DNA of 64,000 nt from Opitutia bacterium (GTDB lineage Bacteria > Verrucomicrobiota > Verrucomicrobiia > Opitutales > Opitutaceae). Where the stretch lies: NCBI GenBank assembly GCA_947452315.1, contig CANGCX010000003.1:1-64000 (forward strand), read 5' to 3'. Below are positions 26,568-35,800 of the stretch, piece after piece. A program made the translations under genes and the position numbers. Under the pieces are notes generated by a model. It ran no database searches, was not told the DNA's origin, and saw only the letters and a program-made list of their open reading frames with translations. Numbering within the stretch: position 1 is the stretch's first letter; each line of letters opens with the position of its first letter.

Positions 26568-29500
26568 TTACTTGGTGAGAAATTCGTCGAGGTTAAAAAA
26601 CTGGCTGGAGACGAGCGTCCATTGTGCGAGTTCGACGGGATCGAGATTTTGCCCAACGGGCGTTTCGCCGACGGTGAGTAGGGCGCGGGCTTCGGCGGGA
26701 TTTTTTTCGTAGTAAGTGGCGAAGGTGGCGCGTGTGCGTTCGAGGGCGGTGCGTTCGGTAGGTTTGAGCGCGCGGCCGAGCGTGAGCTGCGCGAGGGTGT
26801 CGAGACGCGCGGTGGCGTCGGGGGAGCTGGCGACGGCGCGCTCGGCTAGCTTGCGGGCGGCTTCGACGAATTGCGGGTCGTTCATCGTGACGAAGGCCTG
26901 CAACGGCGTGTTGGTGCGGGCGCGGCGGACGCACACAAATTCCCGCGAGGTGGCGTCGAATGTCTCCAAGCTCGGCGGCGGGGAGGCGCGTTTCCAAAAC
27001 GTGTACACGCTGCGGCGGTGGAGATCTTCGCCGGTGCCGGGGACGTATTTCTTGGTGTTGGATTCGGGCATCGCGACTTCTTCCCAGAGACCGGGCGGTT
27101 GGTAAGGTTTGACGGGGGCGCCGCCGATTTTTTCCACGAGGAGGCCCGCGGTGGCGAGGGCGGCGTCGCGGAGCATTTCGCCGTCCATGCGGAAGCGCGG
27201 GCCCCGGGCGAGGAATTTGTTGCCCGGGTCGGCGGCGAGCAGCGCGGGTGTCACCGTGGCGGATTGGCGGTAGGTCGCGGACGTGACGAGCGTGCGGTAG
27301 AATTTTTTAACATCCCAACCGCTCTCGCGGAACTCGACGGCAAGCCAATCGAGCAACTCGGCGTGCGAAGGCCGGGCGCCCATGATGCCGAAATCGCCGG
27401 CGGTCTCGACGAGGCCGCGGCCAAAAACTTCCTGCCACATGCGGTTGACGGTGACGCGGGTGAGCAGCGGTTGCTCGGGGGTGAGGAGCCACTCGGCGAG
27501 GGCGCGGCGATCGGGGCGCACGCCGGCGGGGAGCGGCGGCAAAAAGTGCGGGGTGCCCGGTGCGACGCGTTCGACGCGGGCGTAATAATCGCCGCGTTTG
27601 AGGAGATCGGCGTAGGCGGGTTGGGCGCGTTCGCGGGCGACGAGGGTGGGGGCGCCGCCGCGCGTGAGGATGTCGATGCGGTTGTCGAGGACGGCGAGCT
27701 CGGCGGTGATTTTTTTCGCTTCGGCGTCGATCTGGCCGAGGAAGAATTTCTCGGCGACGACGAAGGCTTCGTCCGTGGTCCAGCGGCTGGGATCGGGCTG
27801 ACGCGCGATGATTTCGGCAGCGACGTCTTCGAAGGGCAGGCGGGCAACTTCTTCGGCGGCGAGGGCGCGGTGGTAGAAGCGGATGTCTTGGAAACGGCCT
27901 TCGCGGAGCGGATCGGAATCGTCGCGACGGCCTAGATACGTGGTCGCGGCGGTGCGAATCGTGGTGAGGCTGGAGAGTTGGGATTCGAGCGCGGCGCGGC
28001 GGAAGAGGCGGATGTCGGGCGCGCTGCCATTGCGGAGCGGTTCGCTGTCGGTGTAACGCAGCGGGGCGGCGGAGGTGAGCAACGGGCGCCGCGGGTCGAG
28101 GTTTTCGCTGCGGACGGCGCGGCGGATGGCCTTGCCGTTGAGATAAACCTGGAGGCCGGCGGCGCGGCGGGAACCGTCATAGGTGAAGAAGACGTGTTGC
28201 CAATCGCCGTTGGGGAGGACGTCGCGCGAGACGACGGTGAGGGCGCGACCGGCGGGGCCGTCGGCAAGGTTGATGACTAGGCGATTTTTCTCGAAGAAGA
28301 TTTCCCAGCCGCGGCCCGGACCTTTATCGGGCGAGTGATAACGCGAGAGCAGGGTGCCGTCGCCGGTGCCTCCGCCGCCGGGTTTGGCTCGGGGCATGAA
28401 CCAGCCGCCGGCGGAAAAGGCTTCTTGGGCGTCGACGTCACCAGTGCGGCCGAGGGGTAGGCGCGTGAAAATATCAAAGCGGGCGCTCGGCCAGAACCAC
28501 GATGATTCGCCCCAGACGAGGGGATTGGTGTCGGCCTTGAACGTGGCGGGAAGGGCGGTGCCGGCTAGCGGCGCGGAATTGGTTACGATGTCACCTTTGG
28601 CTTCGTCGAAGCGGAGGCGCAGTTCGAGACCGGCCGGAGAAACCGGTTGCGGACGAGCGCCTTTGGCGAGCCACGTCTTGAATTTGTCGGGGGAATTTTG
28701 CCGTAGCTCGTTGAGGCGCGTTTCGAGGGCGGCGCGTTCGGCGAGGGCGGCGTTGACGGCAGGCAGGGCGGCCTCGGTGGGAACGCGGAGGATCGGGAGC
28801 GGCGCCTCGATGTTAAAATCCCAAGGTTTGTCGGCGGTGTTGTTGAGAAACGCGGCGAGCTGGTAGTGATCTTTTTGAGAGATGGGATCGAATTTGTGAT
28901 CGTGGCAGGCGGCGCAACCGGTGGTCAGACCGAGGAACGTCGCTCCGAAGGCTTCCACGCGGTCGCGCGTGAGGTTCATCGCCACTTCTTCGGTGACGGT
29001 GCCCCCCTCGTTGGTGGTGACGCTGCAACGCACGAAGCCGGTGGCGGCGAGTTCGTCGATGTTCTTGGCGGGAAGGAGGTCGCCGGCGAGTTGTTCGCGG
29101 ACGAACCGGTCGAAGGGTTTGTTGGCGTTGAACGCGCGAATGACGTAATCGCGGTACGGCCAGATGGCGCGGTAGTTGTCGAAATGCAGGCCGTGAGTGT
29201 CGCCGTAGCGAGCGTAGTCGAGCCAGTAACGCGCCCGGTGTTCGCCGTAGCGCGGGCTGGTGAGGAGACGGTCCACGGCGCGTTCGTATGCATCGGGCGC
29301 GGGGTCGGCGAGGAAAGCGGCGACTTCAGCTGGAGTGGGTGGTAAGCCAGTGAGATCGAAGGTGACGCGGCGAATCAAAGTGGCTCGGTCGGCTTCTGGC
29401 GAGGGAGTGAGGTTTTCTTTTTCGAGTCGGGCATAAATGAAAGCATCGACGGGGTTTTGAATTTTAAGCTGTTGCTGTGCGAGCGTCGGCACGGCGGGGC

Positions 29501-29969
29501 GTCGCGGCGCGATGAAGGCCCAGTGGTCTTCGTAGACGGCGCCTTCGCTGATCCATTGGCGGAGCAGGGCGATTTCTTCGGGCTTGAGCGTCTTGTGCGC
29601 CTCGGGGGGCGGCATGACCACTTCCGGATCTTTTGAAAAGAGGCGGGTGACCACCGCGCTTTTCTCGGGCTGGCCTTTGACGATGGCGGGGCCGTTTTTG
29701 CGCGGGGCGAAGGCGTCCGTGGCGACGTCGAGACGGAGTTCGGCTTTGCGGGTGTTTTTATCCGGACCGTGGCAATGGTAGCAGTATTCGGAGAGGATCG
29801 GTTGGATGTGTTCGTTGAAAGAGACTTTCGTGGTGGCGGCTTTGGGGGTAGACGCGGCGACCGCTTGGGCTGCAGAAGACTGTGAACGACCCCAGCCCAC
29901 CTGGGCGAGCAACAGCAGCGAGCTGGCGGTGATCAGACTAAAAAAGGTAACGAGACGAAGGCGGAGCAT
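26568..29969 (-). CDS. PSCyt1-DUF1549-LamG-DUF1553 cytochrome protein
   Basis: An 1133-residue exported protein and the first gene of the minus-strand block. After a signal segment (residues 1-40) comes a PSCyt1 heme domain (CYHCH at 63-67, EVVMPPPEAHKTL) and DUF1549 (about 170-375, ending in CAACHDHKFDPISQKDHY at 352). A roughly 250-residue insertion with concanavalin/LamG-like character follows (GLELRLRFDEAKGDIVTNSA, DWQHVFFTYDGSRRAAGLQVYLNGK). DUF1553 closes the protein (VTVNRMWQEVFGRGLVETAGDFG, TNTPLQAFVTMNDPQFVEAA). LamG domains often bind carbohydrate, so this copy may dock on glycan. Its upstream spacer is shared with the divergent symporter gene. Confidence 0.92.
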   Translation of the reverse strand: MLRLRLVTFFSLITASSLLLLAQVGWGRSQSSAAQAVAASTPKAATTKVSFNEHIQPILSEYCYHCHGPDKNTRKAELRLDVATDAFAPRKNGPAIVKGQPEKSAVVTRLFSKDPEVVMPPPEAHKTLKPEEIALLRQWISEGAVYEDHWAFIAPRRPAVPTLAQQQLKIQNPVDAFIYARLEKENLTPSPEADRATLIRRVTFDLTGLPPTPAEVAAFLADPAPDAYERAVDRLLTSPRYGEHRARYWLDYARYGDTHGLHFDNYRAIWPYRDYVIRAFNANKPFDRFVREQLAGDLLPAKNIDELAATGFVRCSVTTNEGGTVTEEVAMNLTRDRVEAFGATFLGLTTGCAACHDHKFDPISQKDHYQLAAFLNNTADKPWDFNIEAPLPILRVPTEAALPAVNAALAERAALETRLNELRQNSPDKFKTWLAKGARPQPVSPAGLELRLRFDEAKGDIVTNSAPLAGTALPATFKADTNPLVWGESSWFWPSARFDIFTRLPLGRTGDVDAQEAFSAGGWFMPRAKPGGGGTGDGTLLSRYHSPDKGPGRGWEIFFEKNRLVINLADGPAGRALTVVSRDVLPNGDWQHVFFTYDGSRRAAGLQVYLNGKAIRRAVRSENLDPRRPLLTSAAPLRYTDSEPLRNGSAPDIRLFRRAALESQLSSLTTIRTAATTYLGRRDDSDPLREGRFQDIRFYHRALAAEEVARLPFEDVAAEIIARQPDPSRWTTDEAFVVAEKFFLGQIDAEAKKITAELAVLDNRIDILTRGGAPTLVARERAQPAYADLLKRGDYYARVERVAPGTPHFLPPLPAGVRPDRRALAEWLLTPEQPLLTRVTVNRMWQEVFGRGLVETAGDFGIMGARPSHAELLDWLAVEFRESGWDVKKFYRTLVTSATYRQSATVTPALLAADPGNKFLARGPRFRMDGEMLRDAALATAGLLVEKIGGAPVKPYQPPGLWEEVAMPESNTKKYVPGTGEDLHRRSVYTFWKRASPPPSLETFDATSREFVCVRRARTNTPLQAFVTMNDPQFVEAARKLAERAVASSPDATARLDTLAQLTLGRALKPTERTALERTRATFATYYEKNPAEARALLTVGETPVGQNLDPVELAQWTLVSSQFFNLDEFLTK

Positions 29970-30030
29970 GGTCGATAACGTACAGAAGATGGTCGGGAAT
30001 TTTTGAGTTAATCTGCGCCAGCGCGCGTGA

Positions 30031-30042
30031 TTGAAATTTCAG
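30031..30042. promoter_or_regulatory. Palindromic operator candidate, copy 1
   Basis: TTGAAATTTCAG, containing the perfect 10-bp palindrome TGAAATTTCA. It lies 62 bases before the start of the minus-strand cytochrome gene and just past a possible minus-strand -10. The same 11 bases recur at 30159-30169. No regulator gene is adjacent, so the binding protein is unknown. Confidence 0.5.
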
Positions 30043-30045
30043 AAA

Positions 30046-30074
30046 TAAATAGAAGACGGAGCGTTTGGGGTCAG
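30046..30074 (-). promoter_or_regulatory. Putative promoter for the cytochrome/DUF1501 block
   Basis: Read on the minus strand, CTGACC (30074-30069) and TATTTA (30051-30046) are 17 bases apart, a weak sigma-70-like pair. The palindrome copy 1 lies immediately downstream, where it would cover the start site. The -10 is poor, so confidence is low. Confidence 0.3.
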
Positions 30075-30128
30075 CGAGGCGCGGGGTATGACAAAAAAGC
30101 AAATTCCCTATCGCAACGACTGCAAGGG

Positions 30129-30159
30129 TTGAGCCTCACGATTTCAAAAAAAATATACT
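30129..30159 (+). promoter_or_regulatory. Putative promoter for the symporter gene
   Basis: TTGAGC and TATACT separated by 19 bases form a plausible, slightly long-spaced sigma-70-like promoter about 110 bases before the symporter start. The -10 overlaps palindrome copy 2, an arrangement typical of repression. Confidence 0.4.
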
Positions 30160-30169
30160 GAAATTTCAG
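30158..30169. promoter_or_regulatory. Palindromic operator candidate, copy 2
   Basis: CTGAAATTTCAG is a perfect 12-bp palindrome. Its centre is 127 bases from that of copy 1, close to twelve helical turns. It overlaps the end of the TATACT -10 candidate of the symporter promoter. Confidence 0.5.
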
Positions 30170-30268
30170 AGCGACGTTAACCCGTGAAGGTGGTTCGAGC
30201 GCGGGAAACTTGGCTTAAGGGCTGCTCTTAAAGCTTGGCGCGCGCTGCTCGCTGAATCACTACAAATC

Positions 30269-31591
30269 ATGGTTACCCCGCATTCTTCTGGCGCCGCCGA
30301 GGCGCCCAAGCCTTGGTATTACCTTAGCCTCACCAAGCAGATCATGCTTGGCCTCGTGCTCGGTGTGTTGATCGGCGTGGTCCTCTCGGGGCTGACCCCA
30401 GCCTCGCGTGCGGTTTGGGATTCCTGGCTCATATTGGTGCGCGATATATTTCTACACCTGATTAAGGTCATGATCGCGCCGCTCGTCTTCGCCAGCGTCG
30501 TGCAAGGCATCGCCGGCACCGGCGACATGAAAAAAGTCGGCCGCATCGGCGCGAAGGCGTTGCTCTATTTTGAAATCGTGACCACCGCTGCGCTCGCCGT
30601 CGGGTTGTTGGTTGTAAACTTCGCCAAGCCCGGTGTGGGCTTGAAGCTCGCCGGTAGCGCGGCGGCTCTAGGATCAGCGGCACAAAATAAACCGCTCACT
30701 TTGATTGAGACGATATTGCATTCGTTTCCAACGAGCTTAATCGACGCGATGGCTCGAAACGACGTGTTGCAAGTCGTGGTGTTTGCGGTGTTTTTCGCGA
30801 TGGCGGTGATTGCCGCGGGCGAAGCGGGTAAACCGGTGTTGATCTGGTGCGACAGCGTCACGCAGGTCATGTTTAAGTTTGCCGGTATTATCATGAAATT
30901 CGCGCCGTTTGGTGTGGGTGCGGCGATCGCGGTCACGGTCAGCCATCAAGGAGTCGATGTGCTTTTTAATCTCGGTAAACTGGTCCTCACTCTCTACTTC
31001 GCGCTTGTGTTGTTTGTGGTCGTGATTTTCGGCGTGGTGGTTGCAATTGCGAAGGTTCCGTTGAAGGCATTTTTCCGCGCCGTGCGGGAGCCGTTTACGA
31101 TCGCGTTTACTACTGCAAATAGCGAAGCGGCGTTGCCCAAGGCCTTTGATAACATGGAAAAACTCGGCGTACCTCGCGGCATCGTCGGTTTCGTTTTGCC
31201 AGCGGGTTATACGTTCAATCTTGATGGTTCCACGTTGCACTTGGCCGTGGCCTCGGTGTTCATCGCGCAGGTCGCCGAATCGACGACGGGTATCCACTTC
31301 GGTATCGGCCAGCAAATCACGATGATGTTGACCTTGATGATCACCTCAAAGGGTGTGGCCGCAGTGCCGCGGGCCTCTATGGTGGTATTGATCGCAGCGC
31401 TTCAATCCTTCGGTCTGCCACTTGAAGGGGCTGCGATGATTCTTGGCGTAGACGCGCTTCTTGATATGGCACGCACATCTGTCAACGTGCTCGGTAACTG
31501 TCTGGCTAGCGTAGTGGTCGCCCGTTGGGAGGGTGAATTTGACGACAAGAAGGCGGCCGAAGGTTTCGGCGCGGCTGATTTCAAAGCCTGA
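30269..31591 (+). CDS. Dicarboxylate/amino acid:cation symporter (DAACS/SDF family)
   Basis: A 440-residue secondary transporter of the DctA/GltP family, which takes up C4-dicarboxylates or acidic amino acids with H+ or Na+. Family hallmarks are KQIMLGLVLGVLIGVVLS at the N-terminus, LIKVMIAPLVFASVVQGIA, the Ser-containing re-entrant loop NSEAALPKAFDNMEKLGVP, FVLPAGYTFNLDGSTLHLAVAS, and DMARTSVNVLGNCLASVVVARWEG. DctA and GltP cannot be told apart by eye. It is divergent from the cytochrome/DUF1501 block and may share its regulation through two palindromes in the spacer. Confidence 0.92.
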   Translation: MVTPHSSGAAEAPKPWYYLSLTKQIMLGLVLGVLIGVVLSGLTPASRAVWDSWLILVRDIFLHLIKVMIAPLVFASVVQGIAGTGDMKKVGRIGAKALLYFEIVTTAALAVGLLVVNFAKPGVGLKLAGSAAALGSAAQNKPLTLIETILHSFPTSLIDAMARNDVLQVVVFAVFFAMAVIAAGEAGKPVLIWCDSVTQVMFKFAGIIMKFAPFGVGAAIAVTVSHQGVDVLFNLGKLVLTLYFALVLFVVVIFGVVVAIAKVPLKAFFRAVREPFTIAFTTANSEAALPKAFDNMEKLGVPRGIVGFVLPAGYTFNLDGSTLHLAVASVFIAQVAESTTGIHFGIGQQITMMLTLMITSKGVAAVPRASMVVLIAALQSFGLPLEGAAMILGVDALLDMARTSVNVLGNCLASVVVARWEGEFDDKKAAEGFGAADFKA

Positions 31592-31627
31592 TTTACTGCG
31601 ACCTCGGCGCGGCCGCACGTCTGATTT

Positions 31628-31647
31628 ACCGCGCGGCGGCGCGCGGT
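31628..31647. terminator. GC-rich hairpin between convergent genes
   Basis: ACCGCGC-GGCGGC-GCGCGGT forms a perfect 7-bp GC-rich stem. It directly abuts the stop codon of the minus-strand oxidoreductase gene and lies 36 bases after the symporter stop. No T-tract follows, so it would be a weak or factor-assisted bidirectional terminator. Confidence 0.4.
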
Positions 31648-32289
31648 TTAGGCGTAGCGGTCTTCGGTCCAAGGATCGGCGCCGTTGGAGTAGCCGCGCA
31701 CTTCCCAGAAGCCGAGTTTGTCCTCGGCGAGAAAGGTGATGCCCTTGATGAACTTGGCCCCTTTCCACGCGTAAAGTTTCGGCACAATCACGCGGGCCAA
31801 GCCGCCGTGTTCGCGCGCCAGTGGCGCGCCGTTAAACAACGTCGCGACGAGCACATCGTCGTCTAAACACGCTGCGAGGGGCAGATTTGTCGAGTAACCG
31901 TCGTAGCTCGTAAAATACACAAACTGCGCCTCGGGCTTCGGCTGTGCGAGTTCGTATAACGCCGTGAAAGCGACCCCGCCCCAGCGGCAGTCGTATTTGC
32001 TCCATGTCGTGACGCAGTGGAAGTCGCTCACATCTTCCACCTGGGGTAGGGCGTGAAAAATTTCCCAGTTCAGTGTGACCGGTTTTTCCACCAGACCGTC
32101 GAGCGTTAGGGTCCAATCGGCGGTGGTGATCGCGGGCTGCACGCCGAGATCAAGCACCGGAAACGCGTCGGTAAGTTTCTGGCCGGGAGGCAGGCGGTCA
32201 TGAGAGGGCACGGCGCGCGCTGTGACTCCGCGAGCCTTTTGTTTCTCAGCCCATTTTTGTTTCGCCTCGATGTAGCGTGCCTTGGACAT
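31648..32289 (-). CDS. Molybdopterin-dependent oxidoreductase (sulfite oxidase-like domain)
   Basis: A 213-residue protein consisting essentially of one oxidoreductase molybdopterin-binding domain (SUOX/YedY fold). The probable Mo-ligand cysteine is in DFHCVTTWSKYDCRWGGV. Further signatures are LTLDGLVEKPVTLNWE, YFTSYDGYSTNLPL and HGGLARVIVPKLYAWKGAKFI. It has no signal peptide and no dimerisation or heme domain, so it looks like a cytoplasmic single-domain member. Substrate and redox partner are unknown. It is the only Moco enzyme seen in the window. Confidence 0.87.
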   Translation of the reverse strand: MSKARYIEAKQKWAEKQKARGVTARAVPSHDRLPPGQKLTDAFPVLDLGVQPAITTADWTLTLDGLVEKPVTLNWEIFHALPQVEDVSDFHCVTTWSKYDCRWGGVAFTALYELAQPKPEAQFVYFTSYDGYSTNLPLAACLDDDVLVATLFNGAPLAREHGGLARVIVPKLYAWKGAKFIKGITFLAEDKLGFWEVRGYSNGADPWTEDRYA

Positions 32290-32330
32290 AGCGGAAAACG
32301 TGATGCGCGCGTAAGGTTTCGCAAGTCTGT

Positions 32331-32858
32331 CTACGCGGCTTCAGTCTCATCGGCTTGATCCATCTCGAGTGCCGCTTCAATGGGCGCGCGCCGTCTATGA
32401 TAATAAAGGGCCATACCTCCCTGATAAAGAAAGGTGATTACACCAAAAATCGCGTTAGAGATATTCGCTACAATTCGAAGAAATTTATTTTCGTCTAATC
32501 CGGCGGCGGCAATCGTCTCGCGTTGCTCCGAGGACAGGACCATTCGCACAGATTCGAGGTCGAGGTGCTGCGAGCGATAGCCGACATAGGCCAGTACGAT
32601 GACGAGAAGATACAACTGACTCCCGATAAGCCACGAGACACCGCGCTTGTCGCCTTGGCTTAATAAGCCAACGCCGTGCAACTCCAATGCACCTGCTCCG
32701 GCCACGAGCACACCGATGGCAGCGCCAGGGACGTCTTTGCTCGCCGCGCAGATCAGGCCGAAGACGCCTGCCACTACGAGTTCACTGATACCGTTGAAGC
32801 GGGCGAACCGCATCACACGGTATAAGGTCTCTTCGGGAAGCAAGGGCGGTGCACGCAT
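32331..32858 (-). CDS. Integral membrane protein, function unknown
   Basis: A 175-residue protein with four likely transmembrane helices (for example ELVVAGVFGLICAAS, GVLVAGAGALELHGVGLL, GSQLYLLVIVLAYVGY, AIFGVITFLYQGGMALYYH) and an acidic C-terminus (DQADETEAA). I do not recognise the family. Its ATG at 32858 overlaps the first codons of the divergently read hrpA ORF by ten bases, so one of the two starts may be placed too far upstream. Confidence 0.65.
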   Translation of the reverse strand: MRAPPLLPEETLYRVMRFARFNGISELVVAGVFGLICAASKDVPGAAIGVLVAGAGALELHGVGLLSQGDKRGVSWLIGSQLYLLVIVLAYVGYRSQHLDLESVRMVLSSEQRETIAAAGLDENKFLRIVANISNAIFGVITFLYQGGMALYYHRRRAPIEAALEMDQADETEAA

Positions 32859-35800
32859 GGAGAGTTGTCATTCCCGCGCCGAGCCCGAATCTCAAGCCTC
32901 TTTCCTTGGCCACTACCGAATCACAACGTCCGTTTCCCTTCCGCATCGAGTTCCCGCCCGAACTTCCGATCAGCGCGCGCGCGGATGAAATCACCGCGGC
33001 CATCGCCGAAAATCAGGTGGTGATTCTCGCCGGTGAAACAGGCTCCGGCAAGACGACGCAAATTCCGAAAATGTGCCTCGCTGCTGGCCGCGGCCAGCGT
33101 GGGCGTATCGCTTGCACGCAACCGCGTCGCGTCGCCGCGCTGTCGATCTCGCGACGTGTCGCTGAGGAATTGAACGTCGAATGGGGTCGCGAGGTCGGCT
33201 GTAAAATACGTTTCAATGACCAGACCACGCCGGCGACCGTAATCAAATTTCTCACCGACGGTATGTTGCTCGCCGAGGTTCAGGGTGATCCGTTGCTGCG
33301 CGACTACGACACGGTCATCATCGACGAAGCCCACGAGCGCTCGCTCAACATCGATTTTCTCCTCGGCCATCTACGCACGCTGCGTTTCAAGCGGCCCGAG
33401 CTGAAAATCATCATCACCTCCGCGACGATCGACACCGAAGCATTTAGCGCGGCCTTCGACGGCGCGCCCATCATCAAGGTCGAAGGTCGCACGTATCCGG
33501 TCGAAGTCATCTACGCGCCGCTCGACGGATTCGGCTCCGATTACGACGAAAACGACGAGAACGAAGAAAAATCCGACGCTGCCGCCGTCGCCTCCGCCAA
33601 GGCTGAGGCACTGCACTACATCGATGGCGCCGTCGAAGCCGTGGAACGTATCGCGCACGAAAGCGAGCGCGGCGACGTGTTGGTGTTTTTGCCGAGCGAG
33701 CGCGACATCCGCGAAGTCGGCGATCTGCTCGAAGGCCGGCGCTTGCGCGACTGCGAGATCGTGCCGCTCTTCGGCCGGCTCTCCAACGTCGAACAACAGC
33801 GCGTCTTCGCTCCGACGCAGCGCCGCAAAGTCGTGCTCGCGACTAATATCGCCGAAACATCACTCACGATCCCCGGTATCCGTTTTGTGGTCGATACCGG
33901 ACTGGCGCGGGTGAGCCGCTACACGGCCGCGGCGCGTACGCGGCGTTTGCCCATCGAGCCGATTTCCCAGTCCAGCGCCGATCAACGCAAAGGCCGCAGC
34001 GGCCGTGTCGCCGAGGGCGTGTGTATTCGGCTGTACTCGGAAAAAGATTTTCTCGAGCGCCCGCGCTTTACCGAACCGGAAATTCGGCGCGCGAATCTGG
34101 CAGACGTCATTTTACGGCTGAAGGCTTTTGGACTAGGCGACATCGAACGCTTTCCCTTTATTAACCCGCCGGCGCCGAAAGCGATTCGCTCGGGTTACGT
34201 GCTACTCGAGGAAATTGGCGCGTTGGCCACGGAAGAAACCGGGGACCTCGTGCGACCGCTGACGCCCGTTGGGCGCGAACTCGCGCGGTTGCCGGTCGAC
34301 CCAACCGTCGGGCGCATGATCTTACAGGCGCGCACGGAAAAAGCGCTGCGCGAAGTCCTCGTCATCGCCGCCGGCCTGAGCATCCAAGACCCGCGCGACC
34401 GGCCGATGGATAAACAGCAAGCTGCCGATGCCGCGCACCGGCGCTTTGCGCATCCGGATTCAGATTTTCTTACGCTCCTAAATATCTGGGAGGCGTTTCA
34501 TGATGAGTTTGAGCGGCTGACGCAGGCGAAGCTGCGGCGGTTTTGCCGCGATCATTTTTTGAGTTACACGCGCTTGCGCGAGTGGCGCGACGTGCACGCG
34601 CAATTGCTCGATACCTTGCGTGAGCGGGAGGCGTTTCGGATGTCTTCAATTTACGACGGCACCCGCGAACACGCGGAGCGAAATCCGGATCAGCCTTTAG
34701 CGTTTGGCACGCCCGGATATCGGGCGATTCACCGCAGTATTCTCTCCGGCTTGCTTGGCAACATCGCGCAACTCGACGAGGACAACGGCGGATATAAAGC
34801 CACCAACGATCGGCGCGTGGGCCTGTTTCCTGGCTCGGTTCTGTTTCGGCGCGAAGAGCCCAAGCGCGGTAAACCCGATCCCGCTGCTTCGCCTAAAAAA
34901 AGCCCGAAGACCCCCCGCTGGATTATGGCAGCGGAGATGATGGAGACGACGCGTCTGTACGCGCGCACCTGCGCGCGTCTCGATCCGTTGTGGGCGCTTG
35001 ATCTCGGCGCCCATGTCGTGCGTGTGGCGCACAGCGAGCCATTTTGGAACGAGGAGGCGGGGCGCGTAATGGTGAAACAACGCACGCGCCTCTACGGCCT
35101 TGAACTCGAAAGTCGCGCCGTGGGCTATGGAAAAATTAATCCCGTGCATGCTACGGAAATTTTTATCCGCGAAGCGCTTGTAAATGACACCGTTGTTTTT
35201 CCGCTCGATTGTCTGCTGCATAACCGCGCAGTGCGGGCGAAAATTGAAAACGCGCTTACGCGCACACGCGACACGGGTTACCTCAATCTCGATGAAGCGA
35301 TTTATCGTTTCTACGCAGCGCGTCTTATCCCGGAGGAAAATCCGCAGCACATTTCCTCGGTCGCGGAGTTGGTCGATCTCGTTCGAGAACATCGTGGTTC
35401 GGATCCTGATTTCCTCATGCTTGAGCCCGAGGATTTACGCGACCCTGAGACGTTGCAGCACGACGCAGTGGCGTTTCCTGAGGCGCTGCCTTTGGCGAAT
35501 TCAGCCTTGCCCCTCGCGTACTCTTATAAACCTGGGCAGGCAGATGACGGTGTGACACTCGACGTGAACGTCCGTGATGCTGCGACGCTCACAAAGGCCG
35601 TGCTCGATTGGGCGGTACCCGGACATCTTGAGGCTAAGGTGGAGCATTACTTGCGTGCTCTGCCGAAGGAATTGCGTCGTGCATTTGTGCCGTTGAATGA
35701 GAGCGCAAAAAAATTTGTGGGCTGGGTCGTAGCGCGTGACCGACTCACGGACCGCCGCGAGACGTTGACCGAGGCCTTGGCGGCAGAGTTGCGCGAACGT

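Noticed and set aside
26871-27935. 354-residue plus-strand ORF
   Set aside because: It lies antisense inside the PSCyt1-LamG-DUF1553 gene, and its Gly/Ala/Glu/Arg/Phe-rich translation is typical of the complement of a GC-rich gene.
30214-30232. CTTAAG-N7-CTTAA repeat upstream of the symporter
   Set aside because: The half-sites are short and AT-rich and could occur by chance. The CTGAAATTTCAG palindromes are much better supported.
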